From positions 248,001 to 312,000 of the forward strand of contig NZ_BMYU01000003.1 of assembly GCF_014652435.1 (NCBI RefSeq): a stretch of DNA of 64,000 nt, given 5' to 3'. Positions within the stretch are counted from its first letter, which is position 1; each line of letters opens with the position of its first letter. Below, piece after piece: positions 8,749-17,081 of this stretch. This DNA comes from Cognatundibacterium squillarum. GTDB taxonomy: Bacteria > Pseudomonadota > Gammaproteobacteria > Burkholderiales > Burkholderiaceae_D. Below the pieces are notes generated by a model. That model saw only the letters and a program-made list of their open reading frames with translations. It did not search any database and had not been told where the DNA came from. A program made the translations under genes and the position numbers.

Positions 8749-10068
8749 TTATTCCTCCACTGCAGCAAGTACGCCGACGGTGCGCTGAGACTGGCGGAAC
8801 AGCTTGCCTGCAACGCGCTGGATATCTGCCGGTGTGACTTTTTTCATGTCTGCCGGAGCCTGAAATAATTTACGGTAATCACCGAAGAACACTTCGTAAT
8901 CACCAAGCAGCGCTGCTTTGCCGTTAATGGTTTCCTGCTGGCGGTATAAATCGATCAGGCGCTGATTTTTTACTTTTTGCAGCTCATCTGCGGTCACGCC
9001 TTCTTTGACCACTTTGTCCAGCGCAGCCAGCAAGGCTGCTTCCAGTTGCGCAGGTTTGACCGCACTGGCACCAACTGCATACACACTGAACAGGGTCGGA
9101 TCAAAAGAGCGTCCGTAATCCGCACCCGCACCGGTTGCCAATCCTTTATCGACCAGTGCCTGATACAGGCGCGAAGTCTTGCCATCAGCAAGAATGGATT
9201 TCAGCATCTGCAACGCGTAGTAATCTTCGTTATTGCTGCGCGGTGCTTTGAAACCTATCAGCAGATTCGGAGTTGTGGCGGATGCCTTTTGTACGAATAC
9301 GCGGCGCTCCCCTTTTTGCTCCGGCTCAGTTGTGCGGACAACCGGTGGCAGGGCGCGCTGTGGCAGACTGCCGAATACGGATTCAATTTGCTGACGGATT
9401 TCTGCTGTTTTGAAATCACCGACCACGACAGCAACCGCATTGTTCGGTGAGTAGTAAGTGCGGAAATACTGTTCCAGATCCTGCTGCGTCCAGGCTTTAA
9501 TGTCGGACTCGTGGCCGATAGTCGGAATATTGTAAGGATGCGCTGTAAATGCGGCTGCATACACGGCTTCAAACAAAGGACGGAAATTGGAGTTTTCCAG
9601 TCCGGTGCTGCGCTCAGACAACACAACGCCGCGCTCACTTTCGACCATTTTCGGATCGATCGACAAATGACCAATACGGTCGCTTTCCAGATCAAAAATC
9701 ACTGGCAACGCCGAAGCCGGGAACCAGTTGGTATATACCGTGACATCTTTATTGGTGTAAGCGTTGTTTGCACCGCCGGCAGCTTCCATGGTGCGGTCGA
9801 ATTGCTTGGGTCCGAATTTTTTTGAACCATTGAACATCATGTGTTCAAAGAAATGCGACAGGCCGGTAATACCGGGTACTTCGTTACGCGAACCGACTTT
9901 CCAGTAGGTGTACATGTTCGCATTCGGTATCGTATGGCTTTCGACCAGAATAAACTTCATACCGTTCGGCAGACTCAGTTGTGTCACATCTGCCGCTTGC
10001 ATTGCACCGGCACCGACACTCAGTCCGGCCAGCAGCGCTGCAGCCAGCGCTTTTAATTTCCATGTCAT
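8749..10068 (-). CDS. Exported M16 family zinc peptidase, active subunit
   Basis: A 439-residue M16 peptidase with a signal peptide (MTWKLKALAAALLAGLSVGAGAMQA). The inverted zinc motif HxxEH is present as His72-Phe-Phe-Glu75-His76 (GLSHFFEHMMFNGS), and the distal glutamate ligand falls near Glu152 (VVLSERSTG). The second half carries the conserved TSRLYQALVDKGLATG stretch. The ATG at 10068 is preceded by GGAG eight bases upstream; the frame extends further, but the extra sequence is Cys/Arg-rich with no signal peptide and is unlikely to be translated. Forms a two-gene coupled unit with the zinc-less M16 paralogue downstream, as in M16B-type heterodimers such as mitochondrial processing peptidase. 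Confidence 0.94.
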   Translation of the reverse strand: MTWKLKALAAALLAGLSVGAGAMQAADVTQLSLPNGMKFILVESHTIPNANMYTYWKVGSRNEVPGITGLSHFFEHMMFNGSKKFGPKQFDRTMEAAGGANNAYTNKDVTVYTNWFPASALPVIFDLESDRIGHLSIDPKMVESERGVVLSERSTGLENSNFRPLFEAVYAAAFTAHPYNIPTIGHESDIKAWTQQDLEQYFRTYYSPNNAVAVVVGDFKTAEIRQQIESVFGSLPQRALPPVVRTTEPEQKGERRVFVQKASATTPNLLIGFKAPRSNNEDYYALQMLKSILADGKTSRLYQALVDKGLATGAGADYGRSFDPTLFSVYAVGASAVKPAQLEAALLAALDKVVKEGVTADELQKVKNQRLIDLYRQQETINGKAALLGDYEVFFGDYRKLFQAPADMKKVTPADIQRVAGKLFRQSQRTVGVLAAVEE

Positions 10069-10430
10069 AAGGATCTCCGTCGCAAAAACGTGGGTACATA
10101 CTCGTTGAATGTGCTGCAGCGAAAAGCGATGTTCTGCGTTGTGTCCGGTGCCTGACTGGTCTGCACACATGACTGTTTTTTGCCTTTCCTGCCTGTACAT
10201 CCGGGCGTTACGGTTTGCATAGACCGTACAAAACAAACATCGGTTCCCTGCTGGCTTAAAGCTTTTTTACGATCGTTGTATTCAAAGCCTGCCGGATGTT
10301 GCTGAAAATCAGCTTTTGTTCGCCAAGCACCGTACAGCACGGGTAATATGGCTACATTCTGTTGTTATAACGCCGGAATATGCACAGTAACCGTGCTTCC
10401 GGTGTCTGAACTGGTATTGGATTCTGAAGA
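10069..10430. other. Divergent intergenic region between M16 operon and chemoreceptor
   Basis: No gene is apparent in these 362 bases. The region must carry the promoters of both flanking transcripts. The clearest structure is a perfect inverted repeat TACGGT-N8-ACCGTA at 10209-10228. A GCTGA-AAA-TCAGC mini-hairpin sits at 10301-10313. Confidence 0.6.
10209..10228. promoter_or_regulatory. Inverted repeat TACGGT-N8-ACCGTA, operator-like
   Basis: Two perfect 6 bp arms separated by 8 bases, about 140 bases upstream of the M16 start and 200 bases upstream of the chemoreceptor start. The geometry fits a dimeric helix-turn-helix regulator. The function is inferred only from symmetry and position. 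Confidence 0.3.
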
Positions 10431-12392
10431 ATGGCAACAACTTTACGAACACGTTTTCAACGATACGGCCTGCGCGGCAAAATGCTTGCTGCAGTGCTGG
10501 CAATGGTGGTTCTCGGTTTCTCAGTTACGATTTTTGTACTGAGCACACAGGCTTCCCGCATGCAGACTGCGACCTCGGATCAGTACGCAACTGAACTGGC
10601 GCGTAACAATGCCAGCCAGATCAGCGAACGACTGAATCAGGCTTTGTACGCAGGCAGACATCTGGCAGCAGAATTACTCGGGCTGAAACAACGCCAGATG
10701 GCAAGCCGGGAAGTAGCCGATCAGCTGATCCGCAGCGTACTGGAAGCCCATCCGGAATTTACCGGTATCGGTACCGTCTGGGAAGCGAATGCCTTTGACG
10801 GCAAAGACAGCGAATACGCCGGTAAGCCGGGACACGATGCCAGCGGCCGCTACATCCCTTACTGGAACCGTGGCAACGGTACTGTGCAGGTGGAAGCACT
10901 GACCGATTACGAAAAAGAAGGCGCGGGTGATTACTATCTGGTGCCGAAAAAGACCGGTCAGGAATTCCTGATGGAACCTTACTTTTACAAAATCGCCGGT
11001 AAAGACGTGTTCATGACCACGATTGCCATTCCGGTTAAGGACCAGGGCAAAGTGATCGGTGCTGTGACAGTGGATTTACCGGTCGCCAGTTTTCAGGACA
11101 GCGTCAGCAAAATCCGGCCGTATGAAACCGGCTATGCGACACTGAGTTCACATCTGGGTGTCATTATCGGTACGGCCGATGGCACGCTGGTCGGTAAAAA
11201 GCTCAGCGAACAATCCGGTAATCAGGCCTTGTCAGAAGCTATCCTTCAAGGCAAGGATTACGACGACGATGTGTATGACAGCCAGCTCGGCACCACACTG
11301 TCACGGATTTATGTTCCGGTGAAAGTGGGCAACACCACGACGCCATGGTCTTTTGGTATCAGCGTACCGGAAGACAAAATTCTGGCAGGCGTCAGCCAGT
11401 TACGTCGTCTTTCATTGCTGATCGGGCTGATCAGTGTTGCCGTTGTGTCTGCGATGCTGCTGGCGGTAATCAACCGTCTGGTATTGCGCCCGCTGGGTGG
11501 TGAGCCTGAAGTGGCGGCGGAAATTGCGCATCAGGTCGCACAAGGCGATCTGACCACGCTGGTCAGACTGCAGGCAGGTGACCGCCACAGCCTGATGGCA
11601 GCACTGGCCAGTATGCAGCAGCAATTGCGGCAAATGGTTGCAGAAATCCGTGACAGCAGTGAGTTTGTCTCCGACGCTTCCGGCGAAATTGCCAAAGGGA
11701 ATCTGGACTTATCCCAACGCACTGAAAATCAGGCTGCTTCGCTGGCAGAAACGGCCGCCAGCGTCGAGCGTATGCATGAAACGGTACGGATGAATGCAGA
11801 ACATGCTGAGAAAGCACGCCAGCTCAGCGTATCCGCCGCCGGTACTGCCCGTCAGGGTGGTCAGGAAGTGGAAAAAGTCGTGCAAAGCATGGATGCGATC
11901 ACGGCGGAATCACGCAGAATGGCGGACATCATCACAACGATTGAAGGTATTGCATTCCAGACCAATATTCTGGCACTGAATGCCGCAGTTGAAGCTGCGC
12001 GTGCCGGAGAGCAGGGCCGCGGCTTTGCGGTTGTCGCCAGCGAGGTACGCAATCTGGCGCAGCGCAGTGCACAGGCTTCCAAAGAAATTAAGGCACTGAT
12101 CGATGCCTCAGTACAAAAAGTCAGTCTGGGCAGCGATGCAGTACATCAGGCCGGTAACACCATGCATGACTTGCTGAGCGCCGTAGAAAATCTGAGTGGT
12201 ATCATGCAGGAAATTTCCAGTGCCTCGGTTGCACAGCGTGAGGGCATTGCACGGATCAATCAGGAAATCGGTTCCATGGATCAGGCTACCCAGCAAAATG
12301 CAGCCCTGGTGGAAGAATCTGCGGCTGCGGCAGATTCGCTCAAAGATGAGGCACATAAACTTTGGAAGGCTCTCAGCGTATTCAAAACCTGA
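10431..12392 (+). CDS. Methyl-accepting chemotaxis protein with periplasmic Cache-type sensor
   Basis: A 653-residue chemoreceptor. TM1 is near residues 19-40 ([21 protein letters not shown]). A periplasmic domain of about 285 residues with Cache-like features follows ([56 protein letters not shown]). TM2 is near 326-347, then HAMP ([20 protein letters not shown]) and the cytoplasmic signalling hairpin with the conserved tip [20 protein letters not shown]. The protein ends soon after the coiled coil (WKALSVFKT) and lacks the C-terminal CheR-binding pentapeptide, so adaptation may depend on other receptors. The ATG at 10431 has only a weak purine run upstream. It is transcribed alone and followed by a strong terminator. 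The ligand cannot be told. Confidence 0.95.
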   Translation: MATTLRTRFQRYGLRGKMLAAVLAMVVLGFSVTIFVLSTQASRMQTATSDQYATELARNNASQISERLNQALYAGRHLAAELLGLKQRQMASREVADQLIRSVLEAHPEFTGIGTVWEANAFDGKDSEYAGKPGHDASGRYIPYWNRGNGTVQVEALTDYEKEGAGDYYLVPKKTGQEFLMEPYFYKIAGKDVFMTTIAIPVKDQGKVIGAVTVDLPVASFQDSVSKIRPYETGYATLSSHLGVIIGTADGTLVGKKLSEQSGNQALSEAILQGKDYDDDVYDSQLGTTLSRIYVPVKVGNTTTPWSFGISVPEDKILAGVSQLRRLSLLIGLISVAVVSAMLLAVINRLVLRPLGGEPEVAAEIAHQVAQGDLTTLVRLQAGDRHSLMAALASMQQQLRQMVAEIRDSSEFVSDASGEIAKGNLDLSQRTENQAASLAETAASVERMHETVRMNAEHAEKARQLSVSAAGTARQGGQEVEKVVQSMDAITAESRRMADIITTIEGIAFQTNILALNAAVEAARAGEQGRGFAVVASEVRNLAQRSAQASKEIKALIDASVQKVSLGSDAVHQAGNTMHDLLSAVENLSGIMQEISSASVAQREGIARINQEIGSMDQATQQNAALVEESAAAADSLKDEAHKLWKALSVFKT

Positions 12393-12407
12393 GTCTTGTC
12401 CGGACGC

Positions 12408-12446
12408 ACCGGCTTCGTGCACGAGCTGCACAAAGCCGGTCTTTTG
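12408..12446 (+). terminator. Rho-independent terminator of the chemoreceptor gene
   Basis: A long stem (arms 12408-12421 and 12427-12440, ACCGGCTT...AAGCCGGT outer and GTGCA/TGCAC inner with one mismatch) around a CGAGC loop, followed by CTTTTG. Confidence 0.82.
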
Positions 12447-12762
12447 CACAGAATGCGGCACAGTTGCAACACTCGGCATTTTCCAAACTTCATTCTGAGT
12501 GCAGTGCCGGAATTCCCGTTAAGCGGGCGCTTCTTGCAGAGTAAGCACAAACAATCTTCGAAATATCCCTGCCCGCAATCCATTGCGCCAAACACCCTGG
12601 CACGCATTTTGCTGCATTGCAACATATCTCTTTCTGTCAGTTTTTACTGTCGTGGTAATCTACGGCGCGAATTGCACCAATTCACATCATTTTGATATCA
12701 GCACTGAAAATATATTTTGCTGATAAAAGTTGTCCAACAATTATCAAAAAACGGAGAGCGGT
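12447..12762. other. Intergenic region upstream of the POT transporter
   Basis: About 315 bases between the chemoreceptor terminator and the POT start, with no gene seen. AT content rises towards 12700. The region includes the inverted repeat at 12696-12725 and the ribosome-binding site GGAGAG at 12753-12758. Confidence 0.55.
12696..12725. promoter_or_regulatory. Perfect inverted repeat TATCAGCA-N14-TGCTGATA upstream of POT gene
   Basis: Two perfect 8 bp arms (12696-12703 and 12718-12725) flank an AT-rich spacer containing TATATT, ending 37 bases before the proposed start codon. This fits an operator overlapping a promoter, though an mRNA leader hairpin is also possible. Function is inferred. 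Confidence 0.4.
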
Positions 12763-14298
12763 TTGAATAAAATTCAAAATACCGGGGCAAACACCATTCT
12801 TGGTCATCCCGAGAGCTTGTTTGTATTGTTCTTCACAGAAATGTGGGAGCGTTTTTCTTACTACGGCATGCGTGCGCTGCTGGTATTGTTTCTGGTGACA
12901 GAAGCAGCCAAAGGCGGCTGGGGCTGGACCCGCGCCGATGCGACCAGCCTGTACGGTTCTTACACCATGCTGGTGTACTTCACTCCGATTCTCGGTGGCT
13001 ATATCGCCGATAAATTCCTGGGCAGCCGCCGCTCGGTGGTGCTGGGTGGCTTTATTATCGCCGCCGGTCATGCCTCTCTGTTGTTCGAAACTCAGCCGAT
13101 GTTTTATCTCGGTCTGGGACTGGTAATTCTCGGTACCGGTTTGTTTAAACCGAATATTTCCGCGATTGTTGGTCAGTTGTATAACAAAGAAAACGAACAT
13201 CTGCGCGATTCCGGCTACACCCTGTTCTACATGGGCGTGAACTCCGGTGCGTTCTTCGGTATTTTGCTGTGTGGCTATATCGGTGAAAAAATTTCCTGGT
13301 CTTATGGCTTCGGTCTGGCTGGTTTGTTCATGATTCTCGGTGCTATCCAGTTCTATCTGGGTCAGGGCATTTTCGGTGAGATCGGCCTCAGCAAGGCACA
13401 AAAAGCCGCTGCCGCAGTAGAAGTGGCTGTGGAAGAACCACCGCGCCACATCGTGATGGACCGTATCAAAGCCATCGGCGTTTTCTCCTTCTTCACCATT
13501 TTCTTCTGGTTTGCATTTGAGCAAGCCGGTGGTTCGATGACGATTTTCGCTGCAGACTATACCGACCGTACCCTGGTTGGCAGTGTTGGCACGACCTTCA
13601 AAATCGTCAACAGCCTGATGACGCTGATCCCGACCGTCATTCTGAGCGCCCTGTTGCTGAAGTTATTCTTCAACACAGCGAAGCGTTACCTGATGTCGAA
13701 TATCCTGCTGGTGATTTGTATCGGCGTGATCTGGGCGCTGGTCATCTGGATGATCAAACGTGAATTCGATCTGTCCCAGTCTGAAGTACCGGCTACCTGG
13801 TTCGGCGTTCTGAACTCCTTTTTCCTGGTAATTCTGGCCCCGATGTTCTCCAAAATGTGGGACAAATACTGGGATCCAAGCGGCCCGGTAAAATTCGGTA
13901 CCGGTCTGATTCTGCTGGGTCTGGGTTTTGCGGCACTGGCTTACGGCTCTTCGTCGATTCCTGCCGGTGCAAAAACTGCATCGGTCAGCATGATCTTCCT
14001 GATTCTGGCTTACTTCTTCCACACCATGGGCGAGCTGTGCCTGTCGCCGGTTGGTCTGTCTTACATCAGTAAGCTGGCACCACCACGCTTGCTGGGCCTG
14101 ATGTTTGGTCTGTGGTTCCTGAATACAGCGGTCGCGAATAAGCTGGCCGGCCTGACAGGCAGCTACATTGATGAAATCTCGAAAACCTACTCGATGTCGA
14201 CATTCTTCCTGATCTTCACAATCATTCCGATTTCTGCCGGTCTGATTCTGATGATGCTGAACAAATGGATGGCGAAAAAGATGCACGGCATTCACTAA
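12763..14298 (+). CDS. POT/PTR2 family proton-dependent oligopeptide transporter
   Basis: An inner-membrane symporter importing di- and tripeptides with protons, 511 residues with about 14 hydrophobic segments. The family signature ExxERFxYYG is at residues 26-35 (FFTEMWERFSYYGMR); the loop motif GGYIADKFLGSRRSVVLGG and the FYMGVNSGAFFG segment also match. The first ATG in frame lies inside the ExxER motif, so translation must start upstream. I favour TTG at 12763, preceded at good distance by GGAGAG; an upstream in-frame TTG at 12730 lacks such a site. With nine peptidases in the window, it is the natural importer for their products. It ends in a strong bidirectional terminator. Confidence 0.95.
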   Translation: MNKIQNTGANTILGHPESLFVLFFTEMWERFSYYGMRALLVLFLVTEAAKGGWGWTRADATSLYGSYTMLVYFTPILGGYIADKFLGSRRSVVLGGFIIAAGHASLLFETQPMFYLGLGLVILGTGLFKPNISAIVGQLYNKENEHLRDSGYTLFYMGVNSGAFFGILLCGYIGEKISWSYGFGLAGLFMILGAIQFYLGQGIFGEIGLSKAQKAAAAVEVAVEEPPRHIVMDRIKAIGVFSFFTIFFWFAFEQAGGSMTIFAADYTDRTLVGSVGTTFKIVNSLMTLIPTVILSALLLKLFFNTAKRYLMSNILLVICIGVIWALVIWMIKREFDLSQSEVPATWFGVLNSFFLVILAPMFSKMWDKYWDPSGPVKFGTGLILLGLGFAALAYGSSSIPAGAKTASVSMIFLILAYFFHTMGELCLSPVGLSYISKLAPPRLLGLMFGLWFLNTAVANKLAGLTGSYIDEISKTYSMSTFFLIFTIIPISAGLILMMLNKWMAKKMHGIH

Positions 14299-14315
14299 TG
14301 CTGCGCTGCTGAACA

Positions 14316-14352
14316 AAAACGCCGCACTGTGCAGACAGTGCGGCGTTTTTTA
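14316..14352. terminator. Bidirectional terminator between POT gene and phaA
   Basis: AACGCCGCACTGT and ACAGTGCGGCGTT form a 13 bp perfect stem around GCAG, with T-runs on both strands. It serves the plus-strand POT gene and the convergent minus-strand thiolase gene. Confidence 0.93.
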
Positions 14353-14394
14353 TTGGTGAAAACAAGCATCCGCAGACGCTTGTTTCATGCAGAA

Positions 14395-15573
14395 TTACGG
14401 ACGCTCAATCGCCAGCGCAACACCCATACCGCCACCGATACACAGACTTGCGAGACCTTTCTTGGCATCGCGGCGTATCATTTCATGGATCAGGGTCACC
14501 AGAATACGGCAGCCGGATGCACCGATAGGATGGCCGATCGCAATCGCACCGCCGTTCACATTGATCTTAGACGTATCCCAGCCCATTTCTTTGTTCACGC
14601 CGATCGCCTGCGCAGCAAATGCTTCATTGATTTCCATCAGATCCACTTCTTCGTGCGTCCAGCCGGCTTTTTGCAGGCAGCGTTTGACTGCAGGAACAGG
14701 CCCCATACCCATGATGGTCGGATCGATACCAGCAGACGCATAAGCCTTAATACGTGCCAGTACCGGCAGGCCCAGTTCCTGCGCCTTTTGTGCCGACATC
14801 ATCACCACAGCTGCAGCACCATCGTTGATACCAGAGGCATTGCCGGCAGTAACTGTTCCAGCCTTATCAAAGGCCGGACGCAGCGTGTTCAGTGCATCGA
14901 TCGTGACACCCGGCTTAATGAATTCGTCGGTATCAAATACGACCGTGCCTTTTTTGCTGGCAATTTCTACCGGAATAATTTCATCTTTAAACTTACCGGC
15001 AGCTTGTGCAGCTTCTGCTTTATTTTGCGAAGCGACCGCAAATACATCCTGCTCTTCGCGGGTGATACCATATTTTTTCGCCACGTTTTCAGCGGTGATA
15101 CCCATGTGGTACTGGTTGTACACATCCCACAAACCGTCAACGATCATGGTATCAACCAGTTTTGCATCGCCCATGCGGAAACCGTCACGCGAACCCTGCA
15201 GCACGTGCGGCGACGCACTCATGTTTTCCTGACCACCGGCAATGATGATGTCCGCATCACCGGCTTTGATGGCCTGTGCAGCCAGATGCGTTGCTTTCAG
15301 GCCACTGCCACAAACTTTATTAATCGTCATTGCAGGAACGATGTCAGGCAAACCGGCCTTGATAACCGCCTGACGTGCCGGATTCTGACCAACGCCTGCC
15401 GTCAGTACCTGACCCAGCAATACTTCACTGATTTGCTCACCCTGCAGGCCGGTTTTGGCCAGCAGTGCTTTGATGACGGTTGCTCCCAGCTCTGCTGCCG
15501 GCACTTTCGCCAGCGATCCACCGAATTTACCTACTGCGGTACGTCCTGCTGCCACAATCACCACGTCTTGCAT
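14395..15573 (-). CDS. phaA: Acetyl-CoA acetyltransferase (beta-ketothiolase)
   Basis: Condenses two acetyl-CoA to acetoacetyl-CoA, the first step of polyhydroxybutyrate synthesis, and works reversibly in fatty-acid degradation. It has 392 residues, the usual thiolase length. Active-site residues: Cys88 ([10 protein letters not shown]), His348 (GHPIGASG) and Cys378 (SLCIGGGMG). The sequence closely follows Ralstonia PhaA as I recall it ([32 protein letters not shown]). The ATG at 15573 is seven bases after AGGAG; the other ATG at 15579 is too close to it. A phasin gene lies just upstream on the same strand, supporting the PHA role, although phaB and phaC are not in the window. A general AtoB function is the alternative. 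Confidence 0.94.
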   Translation of the reverse strand: MQDVVIVAAGRTAVGKFGGSLAKVPAAELGATVIKALLAKTGLQGEQISEVLLGQVLTAGVGQNPARQAVIKAGLPDIVPAMTINKVCGSGLKATHLAAQAIKAGDADIIIAGGQENMSASPHVLQGSRDGFRMGDAKLVDTMIVDGLWDVYNQYHMGITAENVAKKYGITREEQDVFAVASQNKAEAAQAAGKFKDEIIPVEIASKKGTVVFDTDEFIKPGVTIDALNTLRPAFDKAGTVTAGNASGINDGAAAVVMMSAQKAQELGLPVLARIKAYASAGIDPTIMGMGPVPAVKRCLQKAGWTHEEVDLMEINEAFAAQAIGVNKEMGWDTSKINVNGGAIAIGHPIGASGCRILVTLIHEMIRRDAKKGLASLCIGGGMGVALAIERP

Positions 15574-15672
15574 TTGCATTCTCCTGTGAAAACAAGTTGG
15601 CCAAAAATTTCAATATAACAATTGTAATGGAAGTGCCGAAGAAACTGCTGCACTGCCACAGATGCTGAGAAA

Positions 15673-15703
15673 TAAAAAAAGCCCCCGGGGGAGTCGGGGG
15701 CTT
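15673..15703 (-). terminator. Rho-independent terminator of the phasin gene
   Basis: On the minus strand AGCCCCCG and CGGGGGCT pair around a 7-base loop, followed by TTTTTTTATT. It separates the phasin transcript from phaA. Confidence 0.9.
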
Positions 15704-15725
15704 TCGAAAACAACAGACACTCAGA

Positions 15726-16286
15726 TTACTTCTTTTTTGCAGTTGCTTTTTCAGCAGCCTGGGTGAATTGTTGCGTTGCTTTGTTCAGATTGTCTTCCAG
15801 TGTTTGCTGCGCTTGTTTCGCTGTTTTGCTCAGTTGTTCGTAACCGGCATTGATATTGCCAACAACTGTTTTCAGTGCAACAACGGCCTGCTCAGAACCG
15901 GCTGGCGCGTTTTTTGTCACTTCATCGATCAGGCCGATTACTTTGGTATTGGTATCAGCGATGTGTGACTCAACCGCCTTCGTGAATTCCTGCTGTGTCG
16001 CAGTAGCGATGCTGGTCAGGTGACGGCTGTAAGCCAGTGCTTTTTCAGCGGCAGGCTGAACCTGTGCGGAAGTCAGATTGAAAAACTCTTGCGGATCTTT
16101 TGCATTCAGCAATTGTTTTGCAGCGGCAGTACTTTCTTCCAGACTGGCTTTGGCTGCGTTCACATTCAGTGTCATCAGCTGTTCCAGGCCTTCAAATGCT
16201 TTTTTGTTCAGTGCTGCGACTGAAGCGAACTGTGCTTCCAGATTAGCTTTGGTTGCAGCGATAAATTGTTCTGGGGTAGTAGTCAT
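15726..16286 (-). CDS. phaP: Phasin (PHA granule-associated protein)
   Basis: A 186-residue small, amphipathic, Ala/Gln/Lys-rich helical protein of the phasin_2 type. It opens with MTTTPEQFIAATKANLEAQF, has the core GLEQLMTLNVNAAKASLEES and DPQEFFNLTSAQVQPAAEKA, and ends in a Lys-rich tail (EKATAKKK). Such proteins coat polyhydroxyalkanoate granules and set their size. The ATG at 16286 follows GGAGAAAACC. A longer in-frame start at 16352 has no ribosome-binding site. It has its own terminator, consistent with the strong separate expression typical of phasins. Two CGCAACAA-containing elements upstream may be PhaR sites. Confidence 0.93.
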   Translation of the reverse strand: MTTTPEQFIAATKANLEAQFASVAALNKKAFEGLEQLMTLNVNAAKASLEESTAAAKQLLNAKDPQEFFNLTSAQVQPAAEKALAYSRHLTSIATATQQEFTKAVESHIADTNTKVIGLIDEVTKNAPAGSEQAVVALKTVVGNINAGYEQLSKTAKQAQQTLEDNLNKATQQFTQAAEKATAKKK

Positions 16287-16348
16287 GGTTTTCTCCGTCG
16301 GTGAGATTGCAAAAGTAGCAGCGACATCCGTGAAGCCATTCTTATGAC

Positions 16349-16418
16349 GCACCGCAACAATCCGGATTCTACGCCCCCTTTTTTCTGCAGGTCAAGGTTT
16401 TTTTGTGCGTCGCAACAA
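16349..16418 (-). promoter_or_regulatory. Repeated TTGTTGCG element upstream of the phasin gene
   Basis: GCACCGCAACAA (16349-16360) and GCGTCGCAACAA (16407-16418) share CGCAACAA in the same orientation 58 bases apart. The second forms a near-palindrome TTGTGC-GTC-GCAACAA. PhaR repressors bind TGC/GCA-rich sites at phasin promoters, so these are candidate PhaR operators; this is an inference from position and composition. Confidence 0.4.
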
Positions 16419-16505
16419 AATGGTATAAATGTTATTTATTGTTGTTATTGCAAAAATGTTTAACATCAGTTACTTAGCACGATTTATGACACAATTTATG
16501 CTGAA

Positions 16506-17006
16506 TTATTCAGCAAAGCCTTGTTGTTTTCCTGCCTCTAAATTAAGCAGAAACGCTTTATTTTGCAGGCCGCCTGCGTAGCCGGTTAAGCGTCCGTCTG
16601 AAGCAATGACACGGTGACATGGCAACAGTATCGAAAACGGATTTCTGCCGTTAGCCGCCCCTACGGCACGCACCGCTCGCGGATTTCCCAGTTTTTCTGC
16701 CAGTGCGGCATACGACACCGTTTCACCGTAAGGAATCTCCGCCAGTAGTCGCCATACCTGCTGCTGAAACGCCGTACCGGCACTGAGATCCAGCGGCACC
16801 GAAAAACTTTTGCGCTGTCCGGCAAAATATGCCGTCAGTTGCTCCCTGACCAGATCAAATACCGGATGATGATCGTCACGCTGCATCTGTGCTGTTCCCT
16901 GAAAATGGGCATGATGTTCAAAGTAGACGCCTGCCAGTTCGCGTCCGTTTGCCACCAGCGTCAGCTTACCCAGCGGACTGGAATATTCCGAAAAACACGA
17001 TTGCAT
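16506..17006 (-). CDS. ogt: Methylated-DNA--protein-cysteine methyltransferase
   Basis: A suicide repair enzyme that takes the alkyl group from O6-alkylguanine onto its own cysteine. It has 166 residues. The acceptor is Cys130 in the diagnostic LLPCHRVIASDG, followed by GYAGGLQNKAFLL. The helix-turn-helix region (IPYGETVSYAALAEKLGNPRAVRAVG) and the N-terminal domain (YSSPLGKLTLVANGRELAGVYFE) are intact. The ATG at 17006 follows AGGAG by six bases. It lies immediately downstream of the Ada-AlkA fusion gene on the same strand (gap about 75 bases), so the two alkylation-repair genes are likely co-regulated. Confidence 0.96.
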   Translation of the reverse strand: MQSCFSEYSSPLGKLTLVANGRELAGVYFEHHAHFQGTAQMQRDDHHPVFDLVREQLTAYFAGQRKSFSVPLDLSAGTAFQQQVWRLLAEIPYGETVSYAALAEKLGNPRAVRAVGAANGRNPFSILLPCHRVIASDGRLTGYAGGLQNKAFLLNLEAGKQQGFAE

Positions 17007-17081
17007 AATGCACTCCTGATGATTAGAACTCATTTCGCGGGTATTTATGAAATGAGTTCTGGCCCGACTGATCACAGCAAA

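Noticed and set aside
14329-15618. A 429-codon plus-strand frame opposite phaA
   Set aside because: Antisense to an intact thiolase and begins inside a terminator.
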